From Desulfitobacterium_A sp034927245 (GTDB lineage: Bacteria; Bacillota; Desulfitobacteriia; Desulfitobacteriales; Desulfitobacteriaceae): a stretch of DNA of 64,000 bases. The notes under the pieces are model-generated. The model ran no database searches, was not told where the DNA came from, and was given only the letters and a program-made list of their open reading frames with translations. This document shows, one piece after another, positions 1-8,141 of this stretch. The stretch is from contig NZ_JAYFQK010000018.1 of the NCBI RefSeq assembly GCF_034927245.1, forward strand, positions 1 through 64,000, in the 5' to 3' direction. Within the stretch, counting starts at the first letter, position 1, and the number at the start of each line of letters is the position of its first letter. The position numbers and the translations under genes are program-made.

Positions 1-153
1 TACCTGCTTATTTTTTACGGAATTAAGTGTTGGAGCGTGGGGCAACATAACCTTTCATGGCATGTTTCTTGGGGGAAAATATATTTTTGCGTTCTCCTCA
101 GCTCTTGTCCCACTTGACTTCTAGAACATCGCAATTACCTCAAGAAAACTAGG

Positions 154-179
154 GCTTGCGCCAAGCTTCTAGCGCAGGC
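154..179. repeat. Left-end subterminal hairpin of the IS element
   Basis: Arms gcttgcgc (154-161) and gcgcaggc (172-179) pair over 8 bases with one G-T pair and a 10-base loop. In IS200/IS605 elements such hairpins are bound by TnpA to mark the left end. Confidence 0.55.
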
Positions 180-307
180 GGAAACCTTAGTTGAACTTCG
201 AGTTTATCAACCGATAAAGTTGGCAGTTTTTAAGAAGTAAAATATTCCAGTGCCTTGGGACATCGGAAAAAATAGCTACAACGCAAAAAGCTCTTTCCAT
301 ATTCTTA

Positions 308-360
308 TTGATGGGCCAGTAAAATTATGGTAAAATATATTCAGTAGTAATTACCATAAT
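308..360 (+). promoter_or_regulatory. Promoter and inverted repeat upstream of tnpA
   Basis: A -35-like TTGATG (308-313) and a -10-like TAAAAT (331-336) are 17 bases apart. A perfect 10-bp inverted repeat, attatggtaa (324-333) and ttaccataat (351-360), overlaps the -10 and could be an operator or a structured part of the left end. Confidence 0.45.
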
Positions 361-374
361 AGGGGTGAAAATAA

Positions 375-776
375 ATGGAATTAGATAATAATAATCATTC
401 GGTATTCTTGATGTATTATCACCTTGTTTTGGTTATAAAATATCGCCGGGAAGTCATTGATGATAAAGTTTCCCATCGGCTAAAAGGGATTTTTGAGTAT
501 ATATCACCCCATTACAATGTTGCTTTACAGGAATGGAACCCTGATAAAGACCATGTTCATATTCTGTTCAAAGCGCAACCCAATAGCGAATTATCAAAGC
601 TCATCAATGCCTATAAAAGCGCATCCTCACGTCTTATCAAGAAAGAATATCCTCTCATCAAAGAAAACCTTTGGCAAGAATATTTCTGGTCCAGAAGTTT
701 TTGTTTACTCACGACAGGGGACGCGCCGATTGAAATGATCAACCGCTACATTGAAAGCCAAGGTGAGAAGAGATGA
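375..776 (+). CDS. tnpA: IS200/IS605 family Y1 transposase TnpA
   Basis: HUH-superfamily tyrosine transposase that cuts and rejoins single-stranded DNA at the ends of the element, working as a dimer. The 133-residue length is normal for the family. The HUH metal-binding motif is seen as DHVHILF (His60, His62), and the catalytic tyrosine is Tyr125 in MINRYIESQ near the C-terminus. All key residues are present, so the protein should be active. It overlaps tnpB by 4 bases (ATGA), which implies coupled translation. The start follows a ggggtg ribosome site. Confidence 0.93.
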   Translation: MELDNNNHSVFLMYYHLVLVIKYRREVIDDKVSHRLKGIFEYISPHYNVALQEWNPDKDHVHILFKAQPNSELSKLINAYKSASSRLIKKEYPLIKENLWQEYFWSRSFCLLTTGDAPIEMINRYIESQGEKR

Positions 777-1897
777 ATAAGGCCTTCAAATATCGTATAT
801 ACCCTACGCACGAACAAGAAATTCTGATTAATAAAACCTTTGGCTGTGTCCGATTTGTCTATAACAAAATGCTCGCGAACCGGAAAGAAATCTATGAACA
901 ATTCAAGGATGACAAGGAAGCGTTGAAACAACAGAAATATTTATTACCGGCGGACTTCAAGAAAGAATTTGAGTGGCTCAAAGAAGTGGATAGTCTGGCT
1001 CTGGCCAATGCTCAACTGAATTTGCAGACCGCTTACAAGAATTTCTTTCGGGATAAATCAGTCGGTTTTCCTCAATTCAAAAACAAGCACCGTGACAAGA
1101 AATCCTATACGACCAACAATCAAAAGGGCACCATTCGGCTGATGGACAGCAAAACAATCCGGTTGCCGAAACTAAAAGATGTACGGATTAAACTCCATCG
1201 GCAATTACCAAAAGAGGCCGTTATAAAATCGGCAACGATCAGCAAAACCCCTACAGGCCAATACTCTATCTCCGTATTGGTGGAGTACGAAACCGACATA
1301 GTGCCAATAACGCCCACAGTAGAAACGGTATTAGGTTTGGATTATTCATCCAAGACATTGTTTGTCGACAGTCAAGCCAACAATGCGGACTATCCCAAAT
1401 TCTACCGTCAAGCGGAAGCAAAATTGAAGAAAGCCCAGCGCAAATTATCCAAACGTCAGAAAGGGAGCAAAAACCGCGAAAAACAACGTCGGAAAGTAGC
1501 AAAATTACATGAGAAAGTAGCGAATCAGCGTAAAGACTTCTTGCATAAACTGTCCAGGCAGATAGCCAATGCCTATACAGCGATTGCAATTGAGGATCTA
1601 AATATGCGGAGTATGGCTCAATGCCTCAATCTTGCAAAATCCACAAATGACAATGGTTTTGGTATGCTAAAAACGTTTCTAGCCTACAAACTCGCTGAAC
1701 AAGGAAAACAGTTAGTCGTTATTGATAAGTGGTTTCCGTCCAGTAAAATGTGCAGGTTCTGCAACAACGAAAATAAAGAACTATCCCTATCCGATAGAAC
1801 ATGGACTTGTACTCATTGTGGAGCGGCATTAGACCGCGACATAAACGCGGCTATCAATATCAAAAATGAAGGCTGTCGCTTGCTTGGCATAGCCTAA
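773..1897 (+). CDS. tnpB: TnpB, RNA-guided RuvC-like nuclease of the IS605 element
   Basis: Ancestor-type relative of Cas12: a nuclease guided by an omega RNA made from the right end of the element, which helps keep the transposon at its site. The 374-residue protein has the N-terminal wedge region (KAFKYRIYPT), RuvC Asp190 in GLDYSS, Glu274 in AIEDLNM, a zinc ribbon with two CxxC pairs (Cys327/330 and Cys346/349), and the last RuvC acidic residue in DRDINAAINI (Asp354 or Asp356). The catalytic set is complete. Its reading frame overlaps tnpA by 4 bases. No frameshift or stop is seen. Confidence 0.92.
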   Translation: MNKAFKYRIYPTHEQEILINKTFGCVRFVYNKMLANRKEIYEQFKDDKEALKQQKYLLPADFKKEFEWLKEVDSLALANAQLNLQTAYKNFFRDKSVGFPQFKNKHRDKKSYTTNNQKGTIRLMDSKTIRLPKLKDVRIKLHRQLPKEAVIKSATISKTPTGQYSISVLVEYETDIVPITPTVETVLGLDYSSKTLFVDSQANNADYPKFYRQAEAKLKKAQRKLSKRQKGSKNREKQRRKVAKLHEKVANQRKDFLHKLSRQIANAYTAIAIEDLNMRSMAQCLNLAKSTNDNGFGMLKTFLAYKLAEQGKQLVVIDKWFPSSKMCRFCNNENKELSLSDRTWTCTHCGAALDRDINAAINIKNEGCRLLGIA

Positions 1898-2018
1898 TCA
1901 AACTTAAGAACCGTTGGGCAAACGGGGATAGCTTGGTCATTATACTGGCGTTAGCTGGTACGTCCCAAGAAGCCCCCACTTCTAAGCGTTAGCGTAGGTG
2001 TGGGTGGGAGTATGTCAC
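1800..2018 (+). ncRNA. Candidate omega RNA region at the tnpB 3' end and right end
   Basis: In IS605 elements the guide RNA of TnpB comes from the 3' part of tnpB plus the right end, with the guide copied from flanking DNA. The right-end hairpin here has arms cccacttcta-like (1975-1985) and taggtgtggg-like (1995-2004) with one mismatch. The guide would start after about 2018. The 5' limit given is a guess, and no promoter or processing site was identified. Confidence 0.4.
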
Positions 2019-2174
2019 CTACTTTACTTCTAAAAGAAAACTCCTAGAATATACATTGCACTCAATTAACCAGTATTATAAGGAATTTGAATTATAATCA
2101 AAGGCTTCATCGGCATTCACATTTTTTGCTTCCTTCTTAATCATGAGCAAGCGAAACATATCATCCAAACTTAT

Positions 2175-2205
2175 AAAAAGACGAGGAATGAATCCTCGTC
2201 TTTTT
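2175..2205 (-). terminator. Rho-independent terminator, left over from a disrupted gene
   Basis: A perfect 13-bp stem (2175-2187 with 2193-2205) around a 5-base loop, with A and T runs at its ends so it can act in both directions. On the minus strand it lies just after the activator remnant at 2229-2336, which fits it as that gene's terminator. Confidence 0.7.
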
Positions 2206-2228
2206 ATATAAGTTATTTTCTCTCCATC

Positions 2229-2336
2229 TCAAATCAAATAATTATAATTCTTCTCAATCATTTGCAGAACTTTCGCGATATGACCGCGAACCACCTCTTC
2301 GGCTGGTATGATAATAGAATCGGACAATGCAATTAC
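2229..2336 (-). pseudogene. C-terminal remnant, possibly of an NtrC-family activator
   Basis: A minus-strand open stretch of about 35 codons with no ATG start, closed upstream by a stop at 2337-2339. The peptide contains PAEEVVRGHIAKVLQMIEKN, which resembles the segment leading into the Fis-type helix-turn-helix of sigma-54 activators (E-V-x-x-x-H-I-x-x-V-L-x-x-x-x-x-N). It stops before the helix-turn-helix is complete. With its own terminator at 2175-2205 it looks like the remains of a gene lost during rearrangement near the insertion element. The family assignment is a weak inference from a short stretch. Confidence 0.3.
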
Positions 2337-2414
2337 TTAATGAGTTTTGCGAAAAGTTGCTTTTAACTTCGTTGTATAGAGTGTAAGGACTTTTACAAGG
2401 AAAGGGGGGAAACC

Positions 2415-2987
2415 ATGAAGAACAATAACGATTACATACGGCGCTTGAAAAATAAAGAGGAAGATGCTCTGGAATTTATTATGGATAAATACTTCCCTTT
2501 AGTGAAGGGGATTGTCAGTCATGTCCTGCTTCCTATTGGGAGTCAGGAGTTGGTGGAGGAATGCATTAGCGATGTTTTCCTTGCCGTTTGGCATCATGCG
2601 GAAAAGTTTAAAGGAGATGGGGAAGAGGATTTTCGCAAATGGCTCTGCGCTATCGCTAAATACAAGGCTATTGACTTTTATCGCCGGGAAAGAAAATGTG
2701 TTGAAATTCCTTCTTCCGATCGTGAGGGGATAGACCTGTTTCCGTCCCAAGCTTCGGCAGAGGAGCAGGTGCTTTTTAAAGAAAATACAAGGGAAATGAG
2801 AAAATTGCTGAACTCCTTTTCTGCAACGGACCGCAACATATTTATAATGAAATTCTTTTGGGATATGCCTTCGGAAGAGATCTCCAGAAAATTAGGATTG
2901 ACAAAATCCGCTGTCGATAATCGTATTTACAGGAGTAAAAAACAACTGGTAAAAGGTGTTATGAGCTTAGGAGAAGGGGGAAATTAA
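2415..2987 (+). CDS. ECF-type RNA polymerase sigma factor
   Basis: Sigma-70 family factor of 190 residues with only regions 2 and 4. Region 2 spans about residues 16-95, including the typical FRKWLCAIAKYKAIDFYRRE stretch; region 4 spans about 128-180 with the helix-turn-helix MPSEEISRKLGLTKSAVDNR. A strong ribosome site (aaaggggggaaacc) precedes the ATG. The next gene starts 2 bases after the stop and has the layout of a membrane anti-sigma partner, so the pair is probably co-transcribed and the sigma factor kept inactive until an envelope signal. The stimulus and regulon are not visible. Confidence 0.88.
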   Translation: MKNNNDYIRRLKNKEEDALEFIMDKYFPLVKGIVSHVLLPIGSQELVEECISDVFLAVWHHAEKFKGDGEEDFRKWLCAIAKYKAIDFYRRERKCVEIPSSDREGIDLFPSQASAEEQVLFKENTREMRKLLNSFSATDRNIFIMKFFWDMPSEEISRKLGLTKSAVDNRIYRSKKQLVKGVMSLGEGGN

Positions 2988-2989
2988 CC

Positions 2990-4147
2990 GTGAAAGACCT
3001 TTATGAATTTTTTAATGAGATAGATATTGACCCGAATGAGTTTGCAGAGGCAGAGGTGGATGAGCTGGAAAAATCAAGAGTCAAAAAAAGGGTAAGAGAA
3101 GGGATTGCCGAAACGGGTCATCCGAGCGGACCGAAGAAATGGAGAAAAAGCAAGGCCATGACGGCTGCAGCCGCTGCCATGATTATGGCGGTAGGGATCT
3201 CCGGCTTTGGCTTGGCCTTTCCCGCTTATGCCAAGGAAGTTCCGGTCATCGGTGATATTTTCCGCTTTTTAGATGACGGACGTACGGGAGTTTATGATTT
3301 ATATACAGAAAAGGCCTTGGACATCAATATGGTCAAAGCAGATAATGGCATTGAAGTGACGTTGAATCAAGGCATTTATGATGGAAGAACCTTATCCCTC
3401 ACCTATACCATAAAAACCGCTAAGGATTTTGGGGAGAGACCCTATTTGGATAGCAGGATTGATGTTGATTCTGCCCAGGGTTCCGCAGGCAGCGAGCATT
3501 TAAAACGGGTCAGCCCCGGCGTCTATGTAGGGCAAAGCAACTATACATTTTTTAGTGAGGAGGAAGCCCGGGATGCTATTTCTTTCCGCTGGGGAATTTC
3601 CGGGATGACGAATATAGAGGAGGGAGCAACCGAAGAAAATAAGAAAACACCCTGCAAGCTGAGTTTCAGCGTAGCTTTGAATGCTCTGGACTTTACCGAG
3701 GTCAGGATTGATGATAATCAGGATCGGGCCCGGGATGTGGCTATTAGCTTAAATCGCCTCTCCCTAACCCCCATCAATACTCTTCTCTACTACTCCGAAA
3801 TAGTCCCTAATAAACTTACCCATGCTGTGCAGATGGATTGGGAAATCAAGGACGATTTGGGCAATATCTATGAGTATGAAGAGAATGGGGGGCAGGGGAA
3901 AATCGGTGATGAAATGACCGGAATGACCGAAATGGAAAGCATCATCACCTTTAAACGCATTGATCCCAGGGCGAAAACCCTGTTGATCACGCCGACCATG
4001 AAACTGATTCCTACCCGGGGTGGCGGTGTGACAGTCGATGAAAAAGGCCATGAAACCCAGTTCAGCTACGAAGGGTTGCCAAAGGGGGTCACTGCCGGAG
4101 AGTGGAAGATGAAAGAGATTAACATAGACCTCAGTGCCGTGAAATAA
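2990..4147 (+). CDS. DUF4179 membrane protein, likely anti-sigma factor
   Basis: A 385-residue single-pass membrane protein beginning at GTG 2990 with a gagaaggggg ribosome site. Residues 1-54 are charged and cytoplasmic and probably bind the sigma factor encoded just upstream. A hydrophobic segment lies at about 57-79 (AAAAAMIMAVGISGFGLAFP). DUF4179 follows (about 80-150), then a larger extracellular beta-rich domain similar to DUF5643. Such proteins sit beside ECF sigma genes in many Clostridia. The role as anti-sigma factor is inferred from neighbourhood and architecture, since no conserved zinc anti-sigma motif is visible. Confidence 0.75.
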   Translation: MKDLYEFFNEIDIDPNEFAEAEVDELEKSRVKKRVREGIAETGHPSGPKKWRKSKAMTAAAAAMIMAVGISGFGLAFPAYAKEVPVIGDIFRFLDDGRTGVYDLYTEKALDINMVKADNGIEVTLNQGIYDGRTLSLTYTIKTAKDFGERPYLDSRIDVDSAQGSAGSEHLKRVSPGVYVGQSNYTFFSEEEARDAISFRWGISGMTNIEEGATEENKKTPCKLSFSVALNALDFTEVRIDDNQDRARDVAISLNRLSLTPINTLLYYSEIVPNKLTHAVQMDWEIKDDLGNIYEYEENGGQGKIGDEMTGMTEMESIITFKRIDPRAKTLLITPTMKLIPTRGGGVTVDEKGHETQFSYEGLPKGVTAGEWKMKEINIDLSAVK

Positions 4148-4177
4148 ATTCAATCACCGGTCCTCAGAAACAAGAGC

Positions 4178-4206
4178 GCGTGCCTGAGTAGGGCACGCCT
4201 TTTTAT
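4178..4206 (+). terminator. Terminator after the sigma/anti-sigma operon
   Basis: Seven-base GC-rich stem gcgtgcc / ggcacgc (4178-4184 and 4192-4198) followed by cttttta. Confidence 0.85.
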
Positions 4207-4344
4207 TTGCACCTGTTTCGTTAATTTCCAAGAATTTTTATATTGTAATCACCTTAACAAGGCTTTAAAATGGAGTAAACTCTGAATAAACAGTTTTTTA
4301 CAGTTAGCAGGCAGTTTAAAATATAATCGAAAGGGGATGACCTT

Positions 4345-5073
4345 ATGATTGAACTTAAAAAGGTGACTAAGATTTTCAGCCCTCCTGTGAAGGCCGTTGA
4401 CAATATTGATCTTTCGGTAAGAAATGGGGAGATTTTCGGCTTTTTAGGACCTAATGGTGCCGGTAAGACGACAACGATCAAGATGATTACAGGGATATTA
4501 GCCCCCGACAGCGGGAGTGTAATGATCGATGGGGTGGATATTATCAAAGATCCATTGCAAGCCAAAAAACATTTTGGCTTTGTCTCGGATAGTCCCAATA
4601 GTTTTCTAAGACTTAAAGGAATAGAGTATCTCAATTTTATTGCGGACATTTACGATGTTTCGTCTCAACAAAGAAAAGAGCGAATAGAGATGTTGAGCAA
4701 TCGCTTCGAGATAACCCATGTTTTAGGCGACCGCATCCAAAGTTATTCCCATGGTATGCGGCAAAAAATTATGATTATGGGAGTTCTTGTCCATAATCCT
4801 TCCGTGTGGATTATGGATGAACCCATGACAGGACTTGATCCCAAGGCCTCCTTTACATTGAAGGAAATGATGCGGGAACATGCCAATAAGCAAAATACAG
4901 TTTTCTTTTCTACTCATGTCCTTGAAGTTGCGGAGAAAATATGTGACCGGATAGCTGTCATCAATAAGGGCCAAGTCCTTTTTTGCGGAAAGTTGGAAGA
5001 AATGAAAGATCACTTTAAAGACCAAGATGAGTCTTTAGAAAAAATGTTCTTGGAAATGATCGAAGATGAATAA
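4345..5073 (+). CDS. ABC transporter ATP-binding protein
   Basis: ATPase of an ABC-2 type exporter, 242 residues. Walker A is GPNGAGKTT (about residue 34), the signature is SHGMRQK, and Walker B is VWIMDEP followed by the D-loop GLDP; the switch histidine is in STHVLE. It overlaps the permease gene by 8 bases, so the two are one transcription unit. A -10-like TATAAT at 4322-4327 and an aaaggggat ribosome site lie upstream. The substrate cannot be read from the sequence. Confidence 0.9.
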   Translation: MIELKKVTKIFSPPVKAVDNIDLSVRNGEIFGFLGPNGAGKTTTIKMITGILAPDSGSVMIDGVDIIKDPLQAKKHFGFVSDSPNSFLRLKGIEYLNFIADIYDVSSQQRKERIEMLSNRFEITHVLGDRIQSYSHGMRQKIMIMGVLVHNPSVWIMDEPMTGLDPKASFTLKEMMREHANKQNTVFFSTHVLEVAEKICDRIAVINKGQVLFCGKLEEMKDHFKDQDESLEKMFLEMIEDE

Positions 5074-6709
5074 AAAAATAATTGTATTAACAAAAACCTT
5101 AATGAGAAATTCCTTTAGCTTTACAACAGACCCGAAGAAAAGGATAAGGCAAGCCATGCTTTTGGCCTTCATGGCGCTCTGCTTTTTGCCGATGGTTGGG
5201 GGTCTGATTAAATTTGTAGCAAAAACGTATGATGGGCTTGCTTTAGTAGGAGAACAAGGAGTTTTGCTAAGTCTGGGTATGGCCTTAAGCGCTTTTGTCA
5301 TTTTTTTCTTCGGACTTTTCTACACCATGAATACCTTCTATTTTTCCGAGGACATTGAAACTTTGCTCCCGTTGCCGGTTAAATCATCCCATATCTTAGG
5401 GGCTAAGTTTATTACGGTGACAATCTTTGAGTATTTGACAGAAGCGCTCATAATGCTGCCGCTATTAATTGTGTACGGGATTAAAGGCGGACAGGGTCTT
5501 TTATATTATATTTATGGTTCCCTTCTATTTTTAAGCCTGCCTGTGTTGCCGATTGTCTTGGCTTCAGCTGTCGTAATGGTCATCATGCGGTTTACCAATC
5601 TTGCGAAGAACAAAGATGCCTTTCGGATAGTCAGTGCCATAGTTGCTATATTTTTTGGGATTGGGGTCAATATTTTCACGCAGAAAATGGTATCGAACCA
5701 GGGAATAGGCCAGCTCGGCGACAACTCGCTAGTGACAACGACTTCGGCTATTTTCCCGCCGGCGAAGCTTGGTGCACTTGGCCTCATCAATAATGCGACT
5801 CTCGGTGGACTGGGGTATATCTGCCTATTTTTAGCCTTATCTTTGATGGGGTTTTACCTCTTTTTAATCCTGGGCAACCTGCTTTATTATAAAGGGGTTA
5901 CAGGTGCAACCGTTTCGAAATCACGGCATAAGTCTATCACCGGTCAGGAATTGAGCCGGCAAACTGAACGAAACCCTGTGCTTAAAGCTTACGTGTTAAA
6001 GGAATTACGGATTCTCTTCAGAACCCCCTCTTATTTCATCAACGGTATCCTGGTAAATTTCATCTGGCCCGTATTCTTGATCATACCTATGGTCATAAAG
6101 CCGAAAGACATGTCCGAACTTGTACAGCTCAAAGCAATGCTGCAAAACCCGACCATTGGCGGGATAGTCATCGGGGTAGGATTCGGTATTATGCTTATGA
6201 CGGCTTCCATCAATGGTATAGCATCGACATCCATATCCAGAGAAGGAGAGAATATCTTATTTAACAAATATATCCCTGTCAGCTACAGGACACAAATATT
6301 GGCAAAAGTAATTACCGGAGTACTTTGGGGGATTGTCGGAATGTTGATAATGTGTGCCGTTGCGGCATTTTTGTTCGATTTTCCGGGGTCTCTAGTGGCT
6401 GTGATTAGCGTTGTAAGCCTGCCGGGAATTCTTTTTGCTAATCTGGTTGGCGTTTTCATTGACCTTTTGAACCCAAAACTGCATTGGAGCGATGAACAAA
6501 GAGCGGTAAAACAAAACCTTAATCTATTATTTAGCCTTGTTATCTGCGTTTTATTCACCGGTTTAAGCATTTGGATCTTGGTGAAGTTTCATTTCACGAT
6601 CAATCAGGCCGCAATCAGTTTGATTTCTTTCTACGCTCTTCTGGATATAGTGCTTTATGGGGTTCTAATGAAGAAAGGCAGTGCTCTGTTTAGTAAAATT
6701 GAATACTAA
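5066..6709 (+). CDS. ABC-2 type exporter permease, large putative subunit
   Basis: A 547-residue polytopic membrane protein, the partner of the ATPase upstream. It has roughly 12-14 hydrophobic segments, for example MLLAFMALCFLPMVGGLIKF near residue 30 and a pair near residues 400-450. The conserved stretch SEDIETLLPLPVKSSHILGAK matches the putative ABC-2 exporter permease group with two fused halves. The substrate is unknown. Translation is coupled to the ATPase by an 8-base overlap. Confidence 0.82.
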   Translation: MNKKIIVLTKTLMRNSFSFTTDPKKRIRQAMLLAFMALCFLPMVGGLIKFVAKTYDGLALVGEQGVLLSLGMALSAFVIFFFGLFYTMNTFYFSEDIETLLPLPVKSSHILGAKFITVTIFEYLTEALIMLPLLIVYGIKGGQGLLYYIYGSLLFLSLPVLPIVLASAVVMVIMRFTNLAKNKDAFRIVSAIVAIFFGIGVNIFTQKMVSNQGIGQLGDNSLVTTTSAIFPPAKLGALGLINNATLGGLGYICLFLALSLMGFYLFLILGNLLYYKGVTGATVSKSRHKSITGQELSRQTERNPVLKAYVLKELRILFRTPSYFINGILVNFIWPVFLIIPMVIKPKDMSELVQLKAMLQNPTIGGIVIGVGFGIMLMTASINGIASTSISREGENILFNKYIPVSYRTQILAKVITGVLWGIVGMLIMCAVAAFLFDFPGSLVAVISVVSLPGILFANLVGVFIDLLNPKLHWSDEQRAVKQNLNLLFSLVICVLFTGLSIWILVKFHFTINQAAISLISFYALLDIVLYGVLMKKGSALFSKIEY

Positions 6710-6741
6710 TCTCCTTATTTACAAATAGCCATTCTTGTCAT

Positions 6742-6791
6742 ATACTAGAGCCATAGTACATTACACTACTAACGTACTATGGCTCTAGTAT
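6742..6791. promoter_or_regulatory. 18-bp perfect inverted repeat, YtrA-type operator and/or terminator
   Basis: Arms 6742-6759 and 6774-6791 match perfectly around a 14-base spacer; the inner ends read AGTAC and GTACT. It sits 31 bases before the GntR start, where YtrA-type repressors usually bind a long palindrome with similar spacing. The right arm runs into TTTTT, so the RNA could also end the upstream ABC operon. Confidence 0.65.
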
Positions 6792-6822
6792 TTTTCCGGA
6801 GGTGAAAGCGGAGGTGAATGGC

Positions 6823-7230
6823 ATGATCTTTAATCCTGACAGCATTAAGCCTATCTATGTTCAAATCGCGGATTGGCTTGAAGCGGAAATATTAAGCGGA
6901 AACCTTCCGGAAGAGGAACGAATCTACTCTCAGTATCAACTCGCCGAGATGTTTACGATTAATCCGGCCACCGCAGCCAAAGGCCTTAATCTTCTTGCAG
7001 AGGAAGGGATTGTTTACAAGAAACGGGGGCTGGGAATGTTTGTATCCCCACAGGCCAAGGAATATATTTTAACCAAACACAAGAATCAAATCCTGGGCAA
7101 GCTGATTAGGGAGCTTGTGGAGGAGGCCCAGCGTCTTGGGGTGGGGGAAAGGGAACTCATCCGGATGATCGAAAAAGCCCGTAAAGAAGAACAGGAAGAG
7201 GCTCAGGGAGAAGGGGAGGTTAGACAATGA
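6823..7230 (+). CDS. GntR family regulator, YtrA subfamily
   Basis: Short GntR repressor of about 135 residues with a winged helix-turn-helix (about residues 10-75; PIYVQIADWLEAEILSG and the recognition region NPATAAKGLNLLAEEGI) and only a small helical tail, as in the YtrA subfamily that controls ABC operons. I start it at ATG 6823, which has a gcggaggtg ribosome site at the right distance. A GTG at 6802 also opens the frame but its ggag touches the start codon. It overlaps the next ABC gene by 4 bases and probably represses the whole operon through the inverted repeat at 6742-6791. Confidence 0.9.
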   Translation: MIFNPDSIKPIYVQIADWLEAEILSGNLPEEERIYSQYQLAEMFTINPATAAKGLNLLAEEGIVYKKRGLGMFVSPQAKEYILTKHKNQILGKLIRELVEEAQRLGVGERELIRMIEKARKEEQEEAQGEGEVRQ

Positions 7231-8141
7231 GTTTCATCGAAGTGCACGACCTGAAGAAGACCTATGGAAACATCCAGGCGATCCATGATTTATCCTTTGC
7301 CATCGAGGAAAATACCATCACCGGATTGATTGGGAGAAACGGTGCCGGAAAGACCACCCTGTTAAGAATGATCGCCGGTCATCTGAAGCCTACCCAAGGC
7401 GAAATAAAAGTGCTCGCACGGGACCCCTTCGATGATCTTGCGGTTGCCGGGAATATGATTTTTGTGGATGACACGATGGTTTTCCCGGATTCCTTAACCT
7501 TGGTGAATATCTTAAAGGAAGCCGCGGCCTTTTACCCTTACTGGGATAGCCGGATCGCTGACGGGCTGTTTGATTATTTTCGACTGAATCCCCAACAACG
7601 CCATGGAAATTTATCTAAGGGAAGCAAAAGCATCTTTAACGCAATTATCGGCATTGCCTCCCGCTGTCCGCTGACCCTTATGGATGAGCCTACCACGGGG
7701 ATGGATTCGGCCGTGCGCAAGGATTTTTACCGGGCCTTGCTTAAAGATTATATAGACCACCCCAGAACCGTGATTTTGTCCAGTCATTTATTAGGAGAGC
7801 TCGAGGATATTTTGGAGGATATTTTACTCCTTGACCAAGGAACCAAAAGGGCTCATCGTTCCATCCTGGAGATGAAGGAATATGCCCTAGGCTTTAGAGG
7901 AAATGCCCAAGTTATCCGCGAGAAGCTTCTTTGCCGCCTTGAGGAAGAAGAGATTCTGTATCAAGAGGAGTTTGCCAAGGGGAGCTTGTACCTGGTGGCC
8001 GAGACCGAGCACCTTCCCGAAGGTTACGAAAAGCTGAGACAGCATGAGGTGGAGATTGTCCCGGTAGGTATTGATGATCTGTGTATTTACCTTACGGCTG
8101 GGAAAAAGGGAGGGATAGATGATGTCTTTAAACGAGGTTAA
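7227..8141 (+). CDS. ABC transporter ATP-binding protein, YtrB-like
   Basis: A 304-residue ATPase. Walker A is GRNGAGKTT at about residue 37; the signature region is LSKGSKSIF, a degenerate form of LSGGQ common in YtrB-type ATPases; Walker B is LTLMDEPTTGMD; SSHLL carries the switch histidine. The C-terminal 90 residues are an extra domain. It overlaps both the regulator (4 bases) and the permease downstream. GntR-ATPase-permease operons of this type in Bacillus respond to cell-wall active compounds, but the substrate here is not known. Confidence 0.88.
   Translation: MSFIEVHDLKKTYGNIQAIHDLSFAIEENTITGLIGRNGAGKTTLLRMIAGHLKPTQGEIKVLARDPFDDLAVAGNMIFVDDTMVFPDSLTLVNILKEAAAFYPYWDSRIADGLFDYFRLNPQQRHGNLSKGSKSIFNAIIGIASRCPLTLMDEPTTGMDSAVRKDFYRALLKDYIDHPRTVILSSHLLGELEDILEDILLLDQGTKRAHRSILEMKEYALGFRGNAQVIREKLLCRLEEEEILYQEEFAKGSLYLVAETEHLPEGYEKLRQHEVEIVPVGIDDLCIYLTAGKKGGIDDVFKRG

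Larger units (their letters stand above)
139..2018 (+). mobile_element. IS200/IS605-family insertion sequence with tnpA and tnpB
   Basis: Single-strand transposon carrying a Y1 transposase and TnpB in the usual overlapping order. The proposed left boundary follows TTAC at 135-138, 15 bases before a hairpin with arms 154-161 and 172-179. The proposed right boundary is TCAC at 2015-2018, about 10 bases after a hairpin with arms near 1975-1985 and 1995-2004. Subterminal hairpins, no terminal inverted repeats and no target duplication are expected in this family. The genes are clear; the exact ends are inferred by analogy with IS608-like elements. Confidence 0.75.

Noticed and set aside
1..117. 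Open frame touching the left edge (38 codons to a TGA at 115-117)
   Set aside because: No recognisable domain, odd composition rich in Trp, Cys and Ser, and it lies at the insertion boundary; a chance frame is more likely.
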